Numbered from the stretch's first letter, positions 43,631 through 53,184 are shown. The stretch is DNA of 64,000 nucleotides from Candidatus Gemmiger stercoravium (GCA_019119835.1 DWWE01000052.1:1-64000); one strand, 5' to 3'. Notes: generated from the sequence alone by a model not told the origin. A program made the numbers and translations.

Positions 43631-44653
43631 ATGCCGCAGACCCCCACCATCAGCATTGTGACAACCGTATACGATGCCAGGGACTATCTGCCCCGCACGG
43701 TGCAGAGCATCCTGGCCCAGACCTTCACCGACTTTGAGCTGCTGCTGGTGGAGGATGGCAGCCCCAACGGCTGCGGCGCGCTCTGCGACGAGCTGGCCCG
43801 CACCGACCCGCGCATCCGGGTGTTCCACAAACCCAACGGCGGGCCGGCCTCGGCGGCCAATGTGGGGCTGGACAATGCCCGGGGGGCCTACATCGGGTTT
43901 GTGGATTCCGACGACCTGATCGAGCCGGATATGTACGAGCGGCTGTACAACGCCATCCAGGCCACCGGGGCGCGGATCGCCGCCTGCACCGGCGACGCCA
44001 TCGACGAAGCGGACGCCCCGCTGCCCGGGCGGATGGTGTCCATCCGCACCCACGGGGTGCGGGACGCCGAGGAACTGCTGCTGGAGACCTTCCAGACCGG
44101 CAGCTTTTACGGGCCGCTGAGCTGGAACAAACTGTTCGACATCCGCACCTTCCGGGACAAGGGGGTGCGGTACGACGAATCAATGTTTTTCGGTGACGAC
44201 GCCAGCGTGCTGCACCTGGTGTTCGAGGGGGAGCGGGCGGTCTGCCTGCCCGACGTGCTGTACCACTACCGCACCCGCCGCGGCCAGATGACCGACGCCG
44301 CCACCTTTCCGCCCCGCAAGCTGGACGATCTGCGCATGTACTGGGAGTGGCTGCAGTATTTTGCGGCCCGGCCGGGCTCGGCGCTGTACTACCGCTGGGC
44401 GGTGGCCTGGTACTGGAAGGCGCTGTACCTTTTCTGGTGCCTGGCCGGGGCCGCCGGCAACCAGGCCGAACTGCGGGATGGGTTTGAGGTCCACCGCAAG
44501 CACCTGGCCGGCATCCTGCCCGACCTGGTGCGGGACCGGTATGTGCCCTACGGCGAGCGGCTGCGGGCCTGCCTGTTCTGCCGCAGCCCGGAACTGGCCT
44601 ACCGCCTGGCCCGCGCCTGGGGCCGCCTGGCCGGCCCCCGCCGCCCCGCCTGA
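43631..44653 (+). CDS. family 2 glycosyltransferase
   Basis: 340 aa: 'TISIVTTVYDARDYLPRTVQ', 'LLLVEDGSPNGCGALCDELA', 'YIGFVDSDDLIEPDMYERLY' (DSDD), 'VRYDESMFFGDDASVLHLVF'. A C-terminal basic tail follows. It is one of the five GT2 paralogues, with its own promoter just upstream and AGAGGAG as ribosome site. Confidence 0.93.
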   Translation: MPQTPTISIVTTVYDARDYLPRTVQSILAQTFTDFELLLVEDGSPNGCGALCDELARTDPRIRVFHKPNGGPASAANVGLDNARGAYIGFVDSDDLIEPDMYERLYNAIQATGARIAACTGDAIDEADAPLPGRMVSIRTHGVRDAEELLLETFQTGSFYGPLSWNKLFDIRTFRDKGVRYDESMFFGDDASVLHLVFEGERAVCLPDVLYHYRTRRGQMTDAATFPPRKLDDLRMYWEWLQYFAARPGSALYYRWAVAWYWKALYLFWCLAGAAGNQAELRDGFEVHRKHLAGILPDLVRDRYVPYGERLRACLFCRSPELAYRLARAWGRLAGPRRPA

Positions 44654-44701
44654 GCCGCCCCGCCCGGGGCATAGAGTTTCAAACTGGATCGAGGGAGTAA
44701 C

Positions 44702-45688
44702 ATGGAACATATTGCCGTCAGCGTCATCGTACCCATCTACAACACCAAGCCCTGGCTGCGGGAGTGCGTGCAGAGCATCCGGGACCAGAGCCAGACCTTT
44801 GCCGAGCCCTACGAGATCCTGCTGGTGGACGACGGCGCCACCGACGGCTGCGGGGAACTGTGCGATGAGCTGGCCGCCGAGGACAGCCGCATCCGGGTGA
44901 TCCACCAGGAAAACCAGGGCCTGTCGGCCGCCCGCAACACCGGCATCGACGCGGCGGCGGGGCGGTATTACGCCTTTGTGGACTCGGATGACATCCTGCG
45001 GCCGGGCTACCTGAAAAAACTGTACGACGCCTGCGAGGCCCACGACGCCTACATGGCGGTGTGCGCGGTGGAGGACGTGGCCGAAAACGGCGACAGCCTG
45101 GACCCGCCCAGCTACACCGACCCCACCGCCACCGGCGTGTTTGTGGGCAAGGAGCTGCTCAACAACTTCTATTCCCCCAACGGCACCTACTACACGGTGG
45201 CCTGGAACAAGCTGTACCGCGCCGAGGTGTGGAAGCTGCTGCACTACCCCGAAGGCCGCCTGCATGAAGACGACTTTGTGGCCCACCGGCTGTTCTGGCG
45301 GTGTGACCGGGTGGTCTGCCTGGCCGACCACCTGTACTGCTACCGGCTGCGGGGGGGCAGCATCTGCCGCACCGAAATGAAGGCCGAAGCCTTTGACGCG
45401 GTGGACGGCCTGGCCGACCGGTACCGCTTTTTTGTGGAGAACGGCGCCAACCGCACCGTGATCGACTGCGCCTACGCGGCCTGCTGGCGGCGGTACCTGT
45501 TCCTGTGCGCCAAGGTGCGCCAGAACCCCACCCCCCGGCTGATCAAGGCCATCTCCAAGGAGCAGTTCCTGATGCAGGGGCTCATCAGCTACCTGCCCAA
45601 CTGCAAGCAGCTGAAGATGACCGAAAAGCTCTCGGCCGCCCGCTGGGCCATGATGCCGGCCGAGATGCTCTGCCCGATGAAGAGCTGA
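44702..45688 (+). CDS. family 2 glycosyltransferase
   Basis: 328 aa: 'VSVIVPIYNTKPWLRECVQ', 'LLVDDGATDGCGELCDELAA', 'NTGIDAAAGRYYAFVDSDD' and 'EGRLHEDDFVAHRLFWRC'. The last of these is the acceptor-side ED motif shared by the paralogues in this locus. GAGGGAG precedes the ATG. It is 48 bp after the previous GT2 gene. Confidence 0.93.
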   Translation: MEHIAVSVIVPIYNTKPWLRECVQSIRDQSQTFAEPYEILLVDDGATDGCGELCDELAAEDSRIRVIHQENQGLSAARNTGIDAAAGRYYAFVDSDDILRPGYLKKLYDACEAHDAYMAVCAVEDVAENGDSLDPPSYTDPTATGVFVGKELLNNFYSPNGTYYTVAWNKLYRAEVWKLLHYPEGRLHEDDFVAHRLFWRCDRVVCLADHLYCYRLRGGSICRTEMKAEAFDAVDGLADRYRFFVENGANRTVIDCAYAACWRRYLFLCAKVRQNPTPRLIKAISKEQFLMQGLISYLPNCKQLKMTEKLSAARWAMMPAEMLCPMKS

Positions 45689-45731
45689 ACCGCCCGACCG
45701 TTTTCCCCTTCCCATAAAGAAAGGAGCCGCC

Positions 45732-47297
45732 ATGTCTGTTCCCCACCCCATCGACCCCAGCGCCTGGAAGGCCGAACTGGCCGATTTCCGCCAGGCCACC
45801 GACACCTTCCACGCCGGCGGGCTGGCCAAGGCCGCCTACAAGGGGTTTTCCGGCTATTACGGCAGCTACGCCCAGCGGGACGACGCGGTGAGCATGCTGC
45901 GCCTGCGGATGCCCGCCGGCCGGGTGAACGCCCGGCGGATGGCCTTTGTGGCCGGGGCGCTGCGCCGCCATGACATCCGGCGGCTGCACTTCACCACCTG
46001 CCAGACCATCCAGCTGCACGACCTGCCGCCCCAGGCCCTCTATGAAGTGATGGAGGGCGCGCTGGACGCCGGCATTGCGATCCTGGGCGGCGGCGGGGAC
46101 TACCCCCGCAACGTGATGTGCTCGCCGCTGGCCGGCGCCGACCCGGAGGAATACTTTGACGTGACCCCCTGGGCCGAGGCCGCCGGGGCCTACCTGCTCC
46201 ACTTCGTCCATGCCGAAAAGATGCCCCGCAAGCTGAAGGTGGCCTTCTCCTCCTCCCCGAAGAACCTGCCCCACGCCACCTACCGGGACCTGGGCTTTGC
46301 GGCCCGGCCGGACGGCGCCTTTGACGTGTACAGCGCCGGCGGGCTGGGCGGCAACCCCCGCCTGGGGGTGAAGGTGGCCGAGGCCGTGGCCCCCGACCAG
46401 ATCCTTTACTATATCAAGGCGATGTGGCTGACCTTCCGCACCTGGGGCAACTACGAAAACCGGGCCAAGGCCCGCACCCGCTATATGCAGGACGCCCTGG
46501 GCGGCCCCGAAGCCTACGCCGCCGCCTACCGGGACAAGCTGCGCCAGGTCTATGAGACCGAGGACCTGACCCTGACCGGCGTGACGGCGCCGGCCCTGAC
46601 CAAAACCGGCGCCCCCGACCCGGAGCTGGCCGCCGACCGCCGGGTGCTGGCCCAGAAGCAGAACGGGCTGTACGCCGTGGCCTGGCACCCGCTGGGCGGG
46701 ATGCCCGACCCGGCGGTGTTCTGCGCGGTGAGCGACGCGCTGCAGCAGATGGAGGGGGCCGAGCTGCGCCTGACCCCCGACGAGGGCGCCTGGCTGGTCA
46801 ACCTGACCGCCGAGGAGGCCCGCCGGATGCTGGAACTGACCGCCGGCAACACCGCCGCCAGCCTGTTCGAGACCTCGGTGGCCTGCATCGGCGCCGCCAC
46901 CTGCCAGGTGGGGCTGCGGGATTCCCAGGCGCTGCTGGCCGACTGCGTGGCCGCGGTGCGCCGGGCCGGCCTGCCCGACGGCGCGCTGCCCCAGATCCAC
47001 ATTTCGGGCTGCCCGTCCAGCTGCGGCACCCACCAGACCGGGGCCATCGGCTTCCGGGGGGCGGCCAAGGTCATCGACGGCAAGCCCCTGCCGGCCTTCA
47101 CCCTCTTTGTGGGCGGCTGCGAAGGCCAGGGCCGCGAGGCCATGGGCCGGGAGCTGGGCATCCTGCGGTGGGAGAAGATCCCCGAATTCCTCGTGGCGCT
47201 GGGCCGCGCCGTGGCCGACGCCGGGCAGGACTATGCCGCCTGGTACGCCGCCGACCCCGCCGCCATCGAGGCGATCGCCGCCGAATATCTGGCCTGA
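45732..47297 (+). CDS. nitrite/sulfite reductase family siroheme protein
   Basis: 521 aa. Two ferredoxin-like halves and the siroheme-4Fe4S Cys set 'ACIGAATCQVG' plus 'ISGCPSSCGTHQ', the C-x5-C...C-x3-C pattern of assimilatory reductases. 'CSPLAGADPEEYFDV' and 'LRRHDIRRLHFTTCQTIQLHDL' match the reductase N-half. It likely reduces sulfite or nitrite using ferredoxin. It stands among glycosyltransferase genes on the same strand with AAAGGAG upstream; no sulfate or nitrate genes are near, so its placement is odd. Confidence 0.9.
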   Translation: MSVPHPIDPSAWKAELADFRQATDTFHAGGLAKAAYKGFSGYYGSYAQRDDAVSMLRLRMPAGRVNARRMAFVAGALRRHDIRRLHFTTCQTIQLHDLPPQALYEVMEGALDAGIAILGGGGDYPRNVMCSPLAGADPEEYFDVTPWAEAAGAYLLHFVHAEKMPRKLKVAFSSSPKNLPHATYRDLGFAARPDGAFDVYSAGGLGGNPRLGVKVAEAVAPDQILYYIKAMWLTFRTWGNYENRAKARTRYMQDALGGPEAYAAAYRDKLRQVYETEDLTLTGVTAPALTKTGAPDPELAADRRVLAQKQNGLYAVAWHPLGGMPDPAVFCAVSDALQQMEGAELRLTPDEGAWLVNLTAEEARRMLELTAGNTAASLFETSVACIGAATCQVGLRDSQALLADCVAAVRRAGLPDGALPQIHISGCPSSCGTHQTGAIGFRGAAKVIDGKPLPAFTLFVGGCEGQGREAMGRELGILRWEKIPEFLVALGRAVADAGQDYAAWYAADPAAIEAIAAEYLA

Positions 47298-47449
47298 GAG
47301 CCCGTTTTCCGGGGCGGCGCAGGCCGACCCCATCACCCATACCGGGGAGGGATGCGCAAGCCCACCGGGCCTGCCGGGCCGCGGGCCCGGGCGCCGGTTC
47401 TGCCTGCCGCCCCTCCCCTTCGTTTGTCCATGCAAAGGAGGTTTCTGCC

Positions 47450-48703
47450 TTGCCACTGCTTCCCAGCGCGGCCGGCCGGCCGCACCGCCCGCGCATCCTG
47501 CTGGTGCCGCCGCCCGAACTGCCGGTGCCGGCGGTCCAGGGTGGCGCGGTGGAAACGCTGCTGACCCATCTGATCGAAGAAAACGAGCGCCAGGGCCGGC
47601 TGGACCTGCTCTGCGCCAGCGTGCCCGACCCGGACGCCGCCGAGCGGGCCCGGGCGCTGCGCCACACCAAGATGCTGTATGTGGCCCGCCCCAAGGGGGC
47701 CCGGCGGTACTGGCCGCTGGTCTTCATCGAGCGTTGCTTCGGCATCGCCGCCCCCTACGACCCCTGGTACCAGAAGGTCCAGCTTTCGCTGGCGCTGGAA
47801 CTGCCCCCGCCCGACCTGATCGTGGCCGAGGGCGGTACCCTGACCCAGTGCAGCGCCATCAGCCGGATGTTCGGCCGCCAGCGCTGCCTGGCCCACCTGC
47901 ACGGCCTGACCAGCTGCAGCCACACGATGGACCAGATCTACGGGGGCATCCTGGCGCTGAGCGAGTTTATCCGGGACGAGTACCTCAAGACCAGCAGCCT
48001 GGACCGCCACCACGCCTACATCCTGCACAACTGCATCGACACCGGCCGGTTCACCCCCGGCCCCGCCGACGAGGGGCTGCGGGCCTCGCTGGGCTTTGCG
48101 CCGGAGGATTTCGTCGTGCTGTTCTGCGGCCGGCTGGAGCCGGACAAGGGCATCCACAAACTGCTGGAGGCGCTGGCCGCCCTGGAGGACAGCCGCTGCA
48201 AGCTGTTGATCGTGGGCAGCCCGTTTTTCGGGCGGACCCAACAGAGCCCCTTCCTGCACAAGCTGGAACAGCAGGCCCACGCGCTGGGCGACCGGGTCCG
48301 GTTCACCGGCTATGTCCCCAACGACCGCCTGCCCGACTACTACCGCCTGGCCGACCTGGTCTGCGTGCCCACCCTGGTGGAGGAAGCCGCCGGCCTGGTG
48401 GCCATGGAGGCCATGGGCTGCGGCCGCCCGGTACTGGCCACCCGCAGCGGCGGGATGCCCGAATACCTGGAGGGCAGCCAGGCCGTGCTGGTGGACCGGG
48501 GACCGGAACTTTCCGCCCAGCTGAGCTGGGCCATCCGGATGCTGCGGGAGCACCCCGACCTCTGCGCCCAGATGGGCGCCGCCGGGGCCAAAGCCGCCCA
48601 GCGGTTCTCGGTTGCCCGCTTTTATGAGGAGTTTGTGCGCATCACCTACGATTTTCTTGACTTCGGCCCCGAGCCGGAGCCCCCTGCAGGAGGCCGCCCA
48701 TGA
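47450..48703 (+). CDS. family 4 glycosyltransferase
   Basis: 417 aa, TTG start chosen because AAAGGAGG lies 8 nt before it. 'PAVQGGAVETLLTHLIEENERQ', 'HNCIDTGRFTPG', 'VVLFCGRLEPDKGIHKLLEAL', 'RVRFTGYVPNDRLPDYYRLA' and 'VPTLVEEAAGLVAMEAMGCG' (E-x7-E) are clear GT4 blocks. It overlaps the next GT2 gene by 4 bp. The 152-bp gap before it holds no other feature. Confidence 0.9.
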   Translation: MPLLPSAAGRPHRPRILLVPPPELPVPAVQGGAVETLLTHLIEENERQGRLDLLCASVPDPDAAERARALRHTKMLYVARPKGARRYWPLVFIERCFGIAAPYDPWYQKVQLSLALELPPPDLIVAEGGTLTQCSAISRMFGRQRCLAHLHGLTSCSHTMDQIYGGILALSEFIRDEYLKTSSLDRHHAYILHNCIDTGRFTPGPADEGLRASLGFAPEDFVVLFCGRLEPDKGIHKLLEALAALEDSRCKLLIVGSPFFGRTQQSPFLHKLEQQAHALGDRVRFTGYVPNDRLPDYYRLADLVCVPTLVEEAAGLVAMEAMGCGRPVLATRSGGMPEYLEGSQAVLVDRGPELSAQLSWAIRMLREHPDLCAQMGAAGAKAAQRFSVARFYEEFVRITYDFLDFGPEPEPPAGGRP

Positions 48704-49770
48704 CCCAACCTACCCCTGCCACCGTCTGCGTGGTGGTGCCGGTGTGGGGTGCCGAGCGCACGCTGGACCGGTGTGTGCAGAGCATCCTGACCCAGCGGCT
48801 GGCCGGCACGCTGGCCTGCGTACTGGTGGATGACGGCAGCCCCGACCGCTGCGGCGAGCTCTGCGACGGCTACGCCGCCCGCGACCCGCGGGTGACGGTC
48901 ATCCACAAGGAGGACGGGGGCGTTTCCTCCGCCCGCAACGCCGGGCTGGCCGCCTGCGACGCCGAGTATGTGGTCTTTCTGGACAGCGACGACGCGCTGC
49001 GCCCCGGCGCTTTGCAGGCCGCGCTGGACGCCCAGGCCGCCGACCCCGGCGCCTTTGTGCTGTGGCGGTATACCGACGACCCGGCCGACCCGGCCCCCGC
49101 CGGCCCCGCCGCCGCCCCCGCCCCGCCGGCCGCCCTGGCCCGGCTGTGGCTGGACTGCCTGATCGCCATGCCCTGGAACAAGCTGTACCGGGGCGAGCTG
49201 GCCCGGCAGCTTCGATTCAACGAAGCGTATACGCTTGGTGAAGATCTACAGTTCGTACTGGACTACATCGCCCTGCTGGGCCGCCGGCAGCCGGGTTTCC
49301 ACTACACGGTGGTGCAAAGCCCGCTGACCTTTTATGACTGCAGCCGGGAGGACGGCACCCTGTCCACCCGGTACCACCCCGAGACCTGCGAGATCTGGCC
49401 GGAACACTTTGCCAAGCTGAACGCCGCGGTTTTGGCCGCCGGTGCGCCCGAAGCCGACCTGCGGCCGCTGTACCGGGCCGAACTGCGGGTGTTTGCCGAA
49501 GGGGCGGCGGATATTCTGCGCCGGGACCCGGCCCCCGCCCCCGAACGCCGCCGCCGGGCCGCCGCCGCGCTGCGCCACCCCTGGCTGGCCGACCTGCTTA
49601 GCCGGATGCGCGCCGGGCGGTGTTACAGCCCCTACTACCTGCCGCTGCGCTGGCGCAGCCTGCGGCTGCTGTGGCGGCTGGCCGAGGCCGCCCGCACCGG
49701 CAGCCCCCTGTACGGCAAGCTGGACTGGGCGGGCTATTACCTGCTGGGCGGGCGCTGGCTCCGCAGCTGA
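48700..49770 (+). CDS. family 2 glycosyltransferase with an anomalous AT-richer patch
   Basis: 356 aa: 'VCVVVPVWGAERTLDRCVQS', 'LVDDGSPDRCGELCDGYAAR', 'YVVFLDSDDALRPGALQ', then 'LRFNEAYTLGEDLQFVLDYI'. The codons for this last segment (about 49208-49257) are untypical of the gene (CTT, CGA, ACG, CTA, GTA) and contain the 14-bp palindrome AAGCGTATACGCTT. Elsewhere the gene is uniformly GC-rich. It is last before the exporter genes. Confidence 0.92.
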   Translation: MTQPTPATVCVVVPVWGAERTLDRCVQSILTQRLAGTLACVLVDDGSPDRCGELCDGYAARDPRVTVIHKEDGGVSSARNAGLAACDAEYVVFLDSDDALRPGALQAALDAQAADPGAFVLWRYTDDPADPAPAGPAAAPAPPAALARLWLDCLIAMPWNKLYRGELARQLRFNEAYTLGEDLQFVLDYIALLGRRQPGFHYTVVQSPLTFYDCSREDGTLSTRYHPETCEIWPEHFAKLNAAVLAAGAPEADLRPLYRAELRVFAEGAADILRRDPAPAPERRRRAAAALRHPWLADLLSRMRAGRCYSPYYLPLRWRSLRLLWRLAEAARTGSPLYGKLDWAGYYLLGGRWLRS

Positions 49771-49829
49771 GTCGATTTTCCTCCGCGCTGCACCCTGGCA
49801 GCGGAACGGGCACCGGGACCCCCTGTGCC

Positions 49830-49862
49830 CGCCGCCCGGGGCGCGGCGCGGATTGTTTTTTT
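49830..49862 (+). terminator. possible terminator before the exporter operon
   Basis: CGCCGC pairs with GCGGCG, followed by CGGATTG and a T-run. It merges into the next promoter's -35 region. Confidence 0.45.
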
Positions 49863-49881
49863 GACCCAAACATGGTACAAT
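49853..49881 (+). promoter_or_regulatory. promoter of the ABC glycan exporter operon
   Basis: TTGTTT, 17-nt spacer, TACAAT with TGG before it (extended -10). The start codon is about 74 nt downstream. Confidence 0.7.
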
Positions 49882-49954
49882 AGGCTGTATGCTTGGCGTT
49901 TTCTGCTCTTTTGCGGAAAAACGTCCAAAAACCAAGCGAGCAGAAAGGCAGACT

Positions 49955-50824
49955 ATGGCTGATAACAAGCGCCCCGCCGCCGGGGAATGGACCACCGTGA
50001 TCCGGCCGCGCACCGGCTGGTTCGATCTTGATTTGAGGGAGCTCTGGCAGTACCGCGACCTGATCGTGATGTTCGTCAAGCGCAACTTCACCGTTCTGTA
50101 CAAGCAGACGATCCTGGGCCCGGCCTGGATCATCCTGAACCCGCTGATCACCACCGTGCTGTTCAACGTGGTGTTCGGCGGGCTGGCCGGGCTTTCCACC
50201 GACGGCACCCCCTCCTTCCTGTTTTACATGGCGGGCAACACGGTGTGGACCTTCTTTTCCACCTGCATCAACAACACCGCCAACACCTTCGTGGCCAACA
50301 GCCAGGTGTTCGGCAAGGTATACTTTCCCCGCCTGACCACCCCGATCAGCCAGGTGCTGACCAGCCTGATCAATTTCCTGATCCAGTTCGTGATGTTCGC
50401 GCTGTTCTGGGCCGGGTTCGCCCTGTCCGGCGCGCCGCTGCGGCTGACGGCCTGGGTGGCCGCGCTGCCGCTGGTGGTGCTGGAAGTCATGCTGCTGGGC
50501 CTGGGGGTGGGGATCATCGTGTCCAGCCTGACCACCAAGTACCGGGACCTGGCCATCGCCGTGAGCTTCGGCGTGCAGCTGTGGATGTACATTTCCCCGG
50601 TGGTGTACCCGCTGTCCAGCCTGGGGGAAAGCCCCCGGCTGCGGGCGCTGATGCAGCTCAACCCCATGACCGCCCCCATCGAGGTGTTCCGCCTGGCCAC
50701 CCTGGGCAGCGGCACCGTCTCGGCGGGCGGCCTTGCCTACAGCCTGGTGTTCACGCTGGCGGCGCTGGCGGTGGGCGTGGTGCTGTTCAGCCGCATTGAA
50801 AAGACCTTTATGGATACCGTGTAA
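49955..50824 (+). CDS. ABC-2 type polysaccharide exporter permease (TagG/Wzm family)
   Basis: 289 aa with six helices. It begins with a cytosolic part ('LRELWQYRDLIVMFVKRNFTVLYKQTILGPAWIILNP') that is the signature of the TagG/RfbA/Wzm family. With the adjacent ATPase it exports a completed lipid-linked glycan or teichoic-acid-like polymer. AGAAAGG precedes the ATG. It is the first gene of the segment carrying the CMP-sugar genes. Confidence 0.94.
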   Translation: MADNKRPAAGEWTTVIRPRTGWFDLDLRELWQYRDLIVMFVKRNFTVLYKQTILGPAWIILNPLITTVLFNVVFGGLAGLSTDGTPSFLFYMAGNTVWTFFSTCINNTANTFVANSQVFGKVYFPRLTTPISQVLTSLINFLIQFVMFALFWAGFALSGAPLRLTAWVAALPLVVLEVMLLGLGVGIIVSSLTTKYRDLAIAVSFGVQLWMYISPVVYPLSSLGESPRLRALMQLNPMTAPIEVFRLATLGSGTVSAGGLAYSLVFTLAALAVGVVLFSRIEKTFMDTV

Positions 50825-50838
50825 GGGGGGAGCTTTGT

Positions 50839-52131
50839 ATGCACAACGCAGAGGAGCGCCGCCCGGTCATTCAGGTGACCGGGCTGAAAAAGCAGTACAA
50901 GCTCGGCCAGATCGGCGGCGGCACCCTGACCCATGACCTGCAGAGCTGGTGGGCCCGGGTGCGCGGCAAAGAGGACCCCAACACCGTCATCGGCACCGAT
51001 GCGCGGCTGTTCGGCCAGACCTTCATGGCCCTCAACGGCGTGGACCTGACGGTGTACCAGGGCGAGGCGCTGGGCATCATCGGGCGCAACGGCGCCGGCA
51101 AGAGCACCCTGCTCAAGATCCTGTCCCGCATCACCGCCCCCACCGAAGGGGAGATCCGCCTGCGCGGGCGGGTGGCCAGCATGCTGGAGGTGGGCACCGG
51201 CTTCAACAACGAGATGACCGGGCGGGAAAACATCTATATGAACGGCGCGATCCTGGGCATGACCAAGGCCGAGGTAGACGCCAAGCTGGACCAGATCATC
51301 GAGTTTTCCGAATGCGGGGAGTTCATCGACACCCCGGTCAAGCGGTATTCCAGCGGCATGTTCGTCAAGCTGGCCTTCGCGGTGGCCGCCCATCTCGACT
51401 CCGAGATCATGGTCATGGACGAGGTGCTGGCGGTGGGCGACATGAAGTTCCAGCAGAAGTGCCTGGGGAAGATGAGCGACGTGGCCGGCCAGGAGGGCCG
51501 CACCGTCCTGTATGTCAGCCACAACATGAGCACGATCCGCCAGCTGTGTACCCGCTGCATCGTGCTGGACAAGGGCCGGGTGATCTTTGACGGGGATGTG
51601 GAAAAGGCCATCGCCGTGTATATGGAGACCACCGACGTGAACGTGGTCCACTACGACCTGACCAGCGTGTCCCGCATGACCGGCTCGGCCGGCAAACGGC
51701 TGCGGCTGGAAACGCTGGATTTTGTGGACAAGGAATCCAGCGTCTTTGCCGACGACGAGCCGATGCGGGTGCGCATCACCTGGCGGGTGTCCGAACCCTT
51801 TGCCGGGGTGAACATGAAGCTCAACCTGCATTACCGGGACTCCACGCCGGTGGGCATCACCCATCCGGTGGACCTGGGCCCCGCGGTGCCGGGGCGGCTT
51901 TATACCACCGAGTTTTCCTTCGACCCGTCCCTTCTGGGGGAGGGACAGTATTTCTTCTACCTGGACATCTTTGACGGGGCGCTGGCCCAGGCGGTCTGCC
52001 TGGACAAGCCGGTGACCGAGTTTGCCTTTGAGGTGACCAACAGCGACCTGTCCATGCCCGAATGGGCCGCCGGCTGGGGGCGGGTCCACTTCCCCGCCGT
52101 CAAGCTGCTGGCCGGCGGCGCGGAGGGCTGA
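50839..52131 (+). CDS. ABC polysaccharide exporter ATPase with Wzt-like C-terminal domain
   Basis: 430 aa. N-terminal ATPase: Walker A 'GRNGAGKSTLLK', 'EVGTGFNNEMTGRENIYMNG', signature-like 'KRYSSGMFVKLAFAVAAHL', Walker B 'IMVMDEVLAVGD'. From about residue 260 a beta-sandwich Wzt-C-type domain follows ('TWRVSEPFAGVNMKLNLHYRD', 'FSFDPSLLGEGQYFFYLDIF'), which in Wzt recognises the non-reducing end of the glycan. That points to export of a capped polymer, which fits the downstream CMP-sugar transferase. AGGGGGGAG upstream. Confidence 0.95.
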   Translation: MHNAEERRPVIQVTGLKKQYKLGQIGGGTLTHDLQSWWARVRGKEDPNTVIGTDARLFGQTFMALNGVDLTVYQGEALGIIGRNGAGKSTLLKILSRITAPTEGEIRLRGRVASMLEVGTGFNNEMTGRENIYMNGAILGMTKAEVDAKLDQIIEFSECGEFIDTPVKRYSSGMFVKLAFAVAAHLDSEIMVMDEVLAVGDMKFQQKCLGKMSDVAGQEGRTVLYVSHNMSTIRQLCTRCIVLDKGRVIFDGDVEKAIAVYMETTDVNVVHYDLTSVSRMTGSAGKRLRLETLDFVDKESSVFADDEPMRVRITWRVSEPFAGVNMKLNLHYRDSTPVGITHPVDLGPAVPGRLYTTEFSFDPSLLGEGQYFFYLDIFDGALAQAVCLDKPVTEFAFEVTNSDLSMPEWAAGWGRVHFPAVKLLAGGAEG

Positions 52132-52134
52132 GGG

Positions 52135-53130
52135 ATGGACAGACCGGATCTTTACATCTGCCACACCGCCTACCACCTGCTGATCGCCCTGCTGCGGGCG
52201 CGGCGGGCCGGCGGCCCCCAGGAAGTCTGGCTGAGCGAGGAGATCCCCGACGCCGAGGCCCTGGCCGCCTGCCCCGGTGTGGCGGAGGTTTTCGCCTGCG
52301 CCCGGGTGCTGCATGAGTCCCGCTGGCCGGGCGTCGTGACCGGGCCCTTCGCCCACCGCCGCAACCGCCGCGCCTACGAGAAGGCCGGCGCCGGCCCGGC
52401 GCTGCGCCGGGGCGGCTACCGCAGCATCTACATCTGCAACGACTGGAGCGCCGCCGGGCGCTACCTGCAGGACTGCGGGGCGCCCTACATTCTCTGCGAG
52501 GATACGGTGGGCGGCACCCTGGACCCGGACCAGCACCTGCTGGAAGCCCAGCGCGCCGCGCCGGACTTTGCCGAGCGCCGCAAGGGCCGGGGCTACCTGT
52601 ACTGGGGCGACAGCCCCTGGTGCCGGGCGGTGGAAAGCGAGGACGCGGCCCGCTGCAGGATCTTCCCCCGGGAAAAGCTCGTGACCTTTTCCAAACAGGC
52701 GCTGCTGGAAAGCCTGACCCCGGCGGAGAAGGCGGCGGTGCGCCGGGTCTTTCTGACCCGGCCGCTGCCCGACGACCCCGCCGCCCTGGCCGACGCCACC
52801 CTGCTTTTGCCCCGCAGCTTTGTGGCCGACGGGCTGATGGACCAGCCCACCCAGGACCGGATGTTCCGGGCCGTGGCCCGGCGGTATGCCGACGGGCCGC
52901 TGTTCATCAAGACCCACCCACGGGACCCCACCGACTACGGGGCGCTGTTCCCCGGCGCCGTGGTGCTGCAGCGCACCATGCCCAGCGAGGTGCTGAACTT
53001 CTGCCTGCCGGGGAAATTCAAGCGGGCCGTGACGGTGCAGAGCTGGGTGCTGCGGGGCTTTACCGCCGCCGAGAGCTGCGTCTTCCTTTCGCTGGAGGAG
53101 GCCCTGGCCCTGGCGGAAGGCCGGCAGTGA
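52135..53130 (+). CDS. putative CMP-sugar glycosyltransferase (GT52/polysialyltransferase-like)
   Basis: 331 aa. The N-terminal 'LYICHTAYHLLIALL' (6-20) and the C-terminal 'FIKTHPRDPTDYG' (about 257-268) resemble bacterial sialyltransferase-type GT-B enzymes (GT52 and polysialyltransferase families). An acidic 'CEDTVGG' (121-127) and 'VTVQS' (299-303) occupy the usual acidic and Ser/Thr motif places. Immediately downstream are genes for a CMP-activated acid sugar, supporting a CMP donor. The assignment is by motif memory and context; alternative GT-B families remain possible. It starts 3 bp after the exporter ATPase. Confidence 0.65.
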   Translation: MDRPDLYICHTAYHLLIALLRARRAGGPQEVWLSEEIPDAEALAACPGVAEVFACARVLHESRWPGVVTGPFAHRRNRRAYEKAGAGPALRRGGYRSIYICNDWSAAGRYLQDCGAPYILCEDTVGGTLDPDQHLLEAQRAAPDFAERRKGRGYLYWGDSPWCRAVESEDAARCRIFPREKLVTFSKQALLESLTPAEKAAVRRVFLTRPLPDDPAALADATLLLPRSFVADGLMDQPTQDRMFRAVARRYADGPLFIKTHPRDPTDYGALFPGAVVLQRTMPSEVLNFCLPGKFKRAVTVQSWVLRGFTAAESCVFLSLEEALALAEGRQ

Positions 53131-53184
53131 GCCGGCGCCCCGCCCTTTGCCCATCAACAACGAGCATACAATCGAGGTGTAGCC

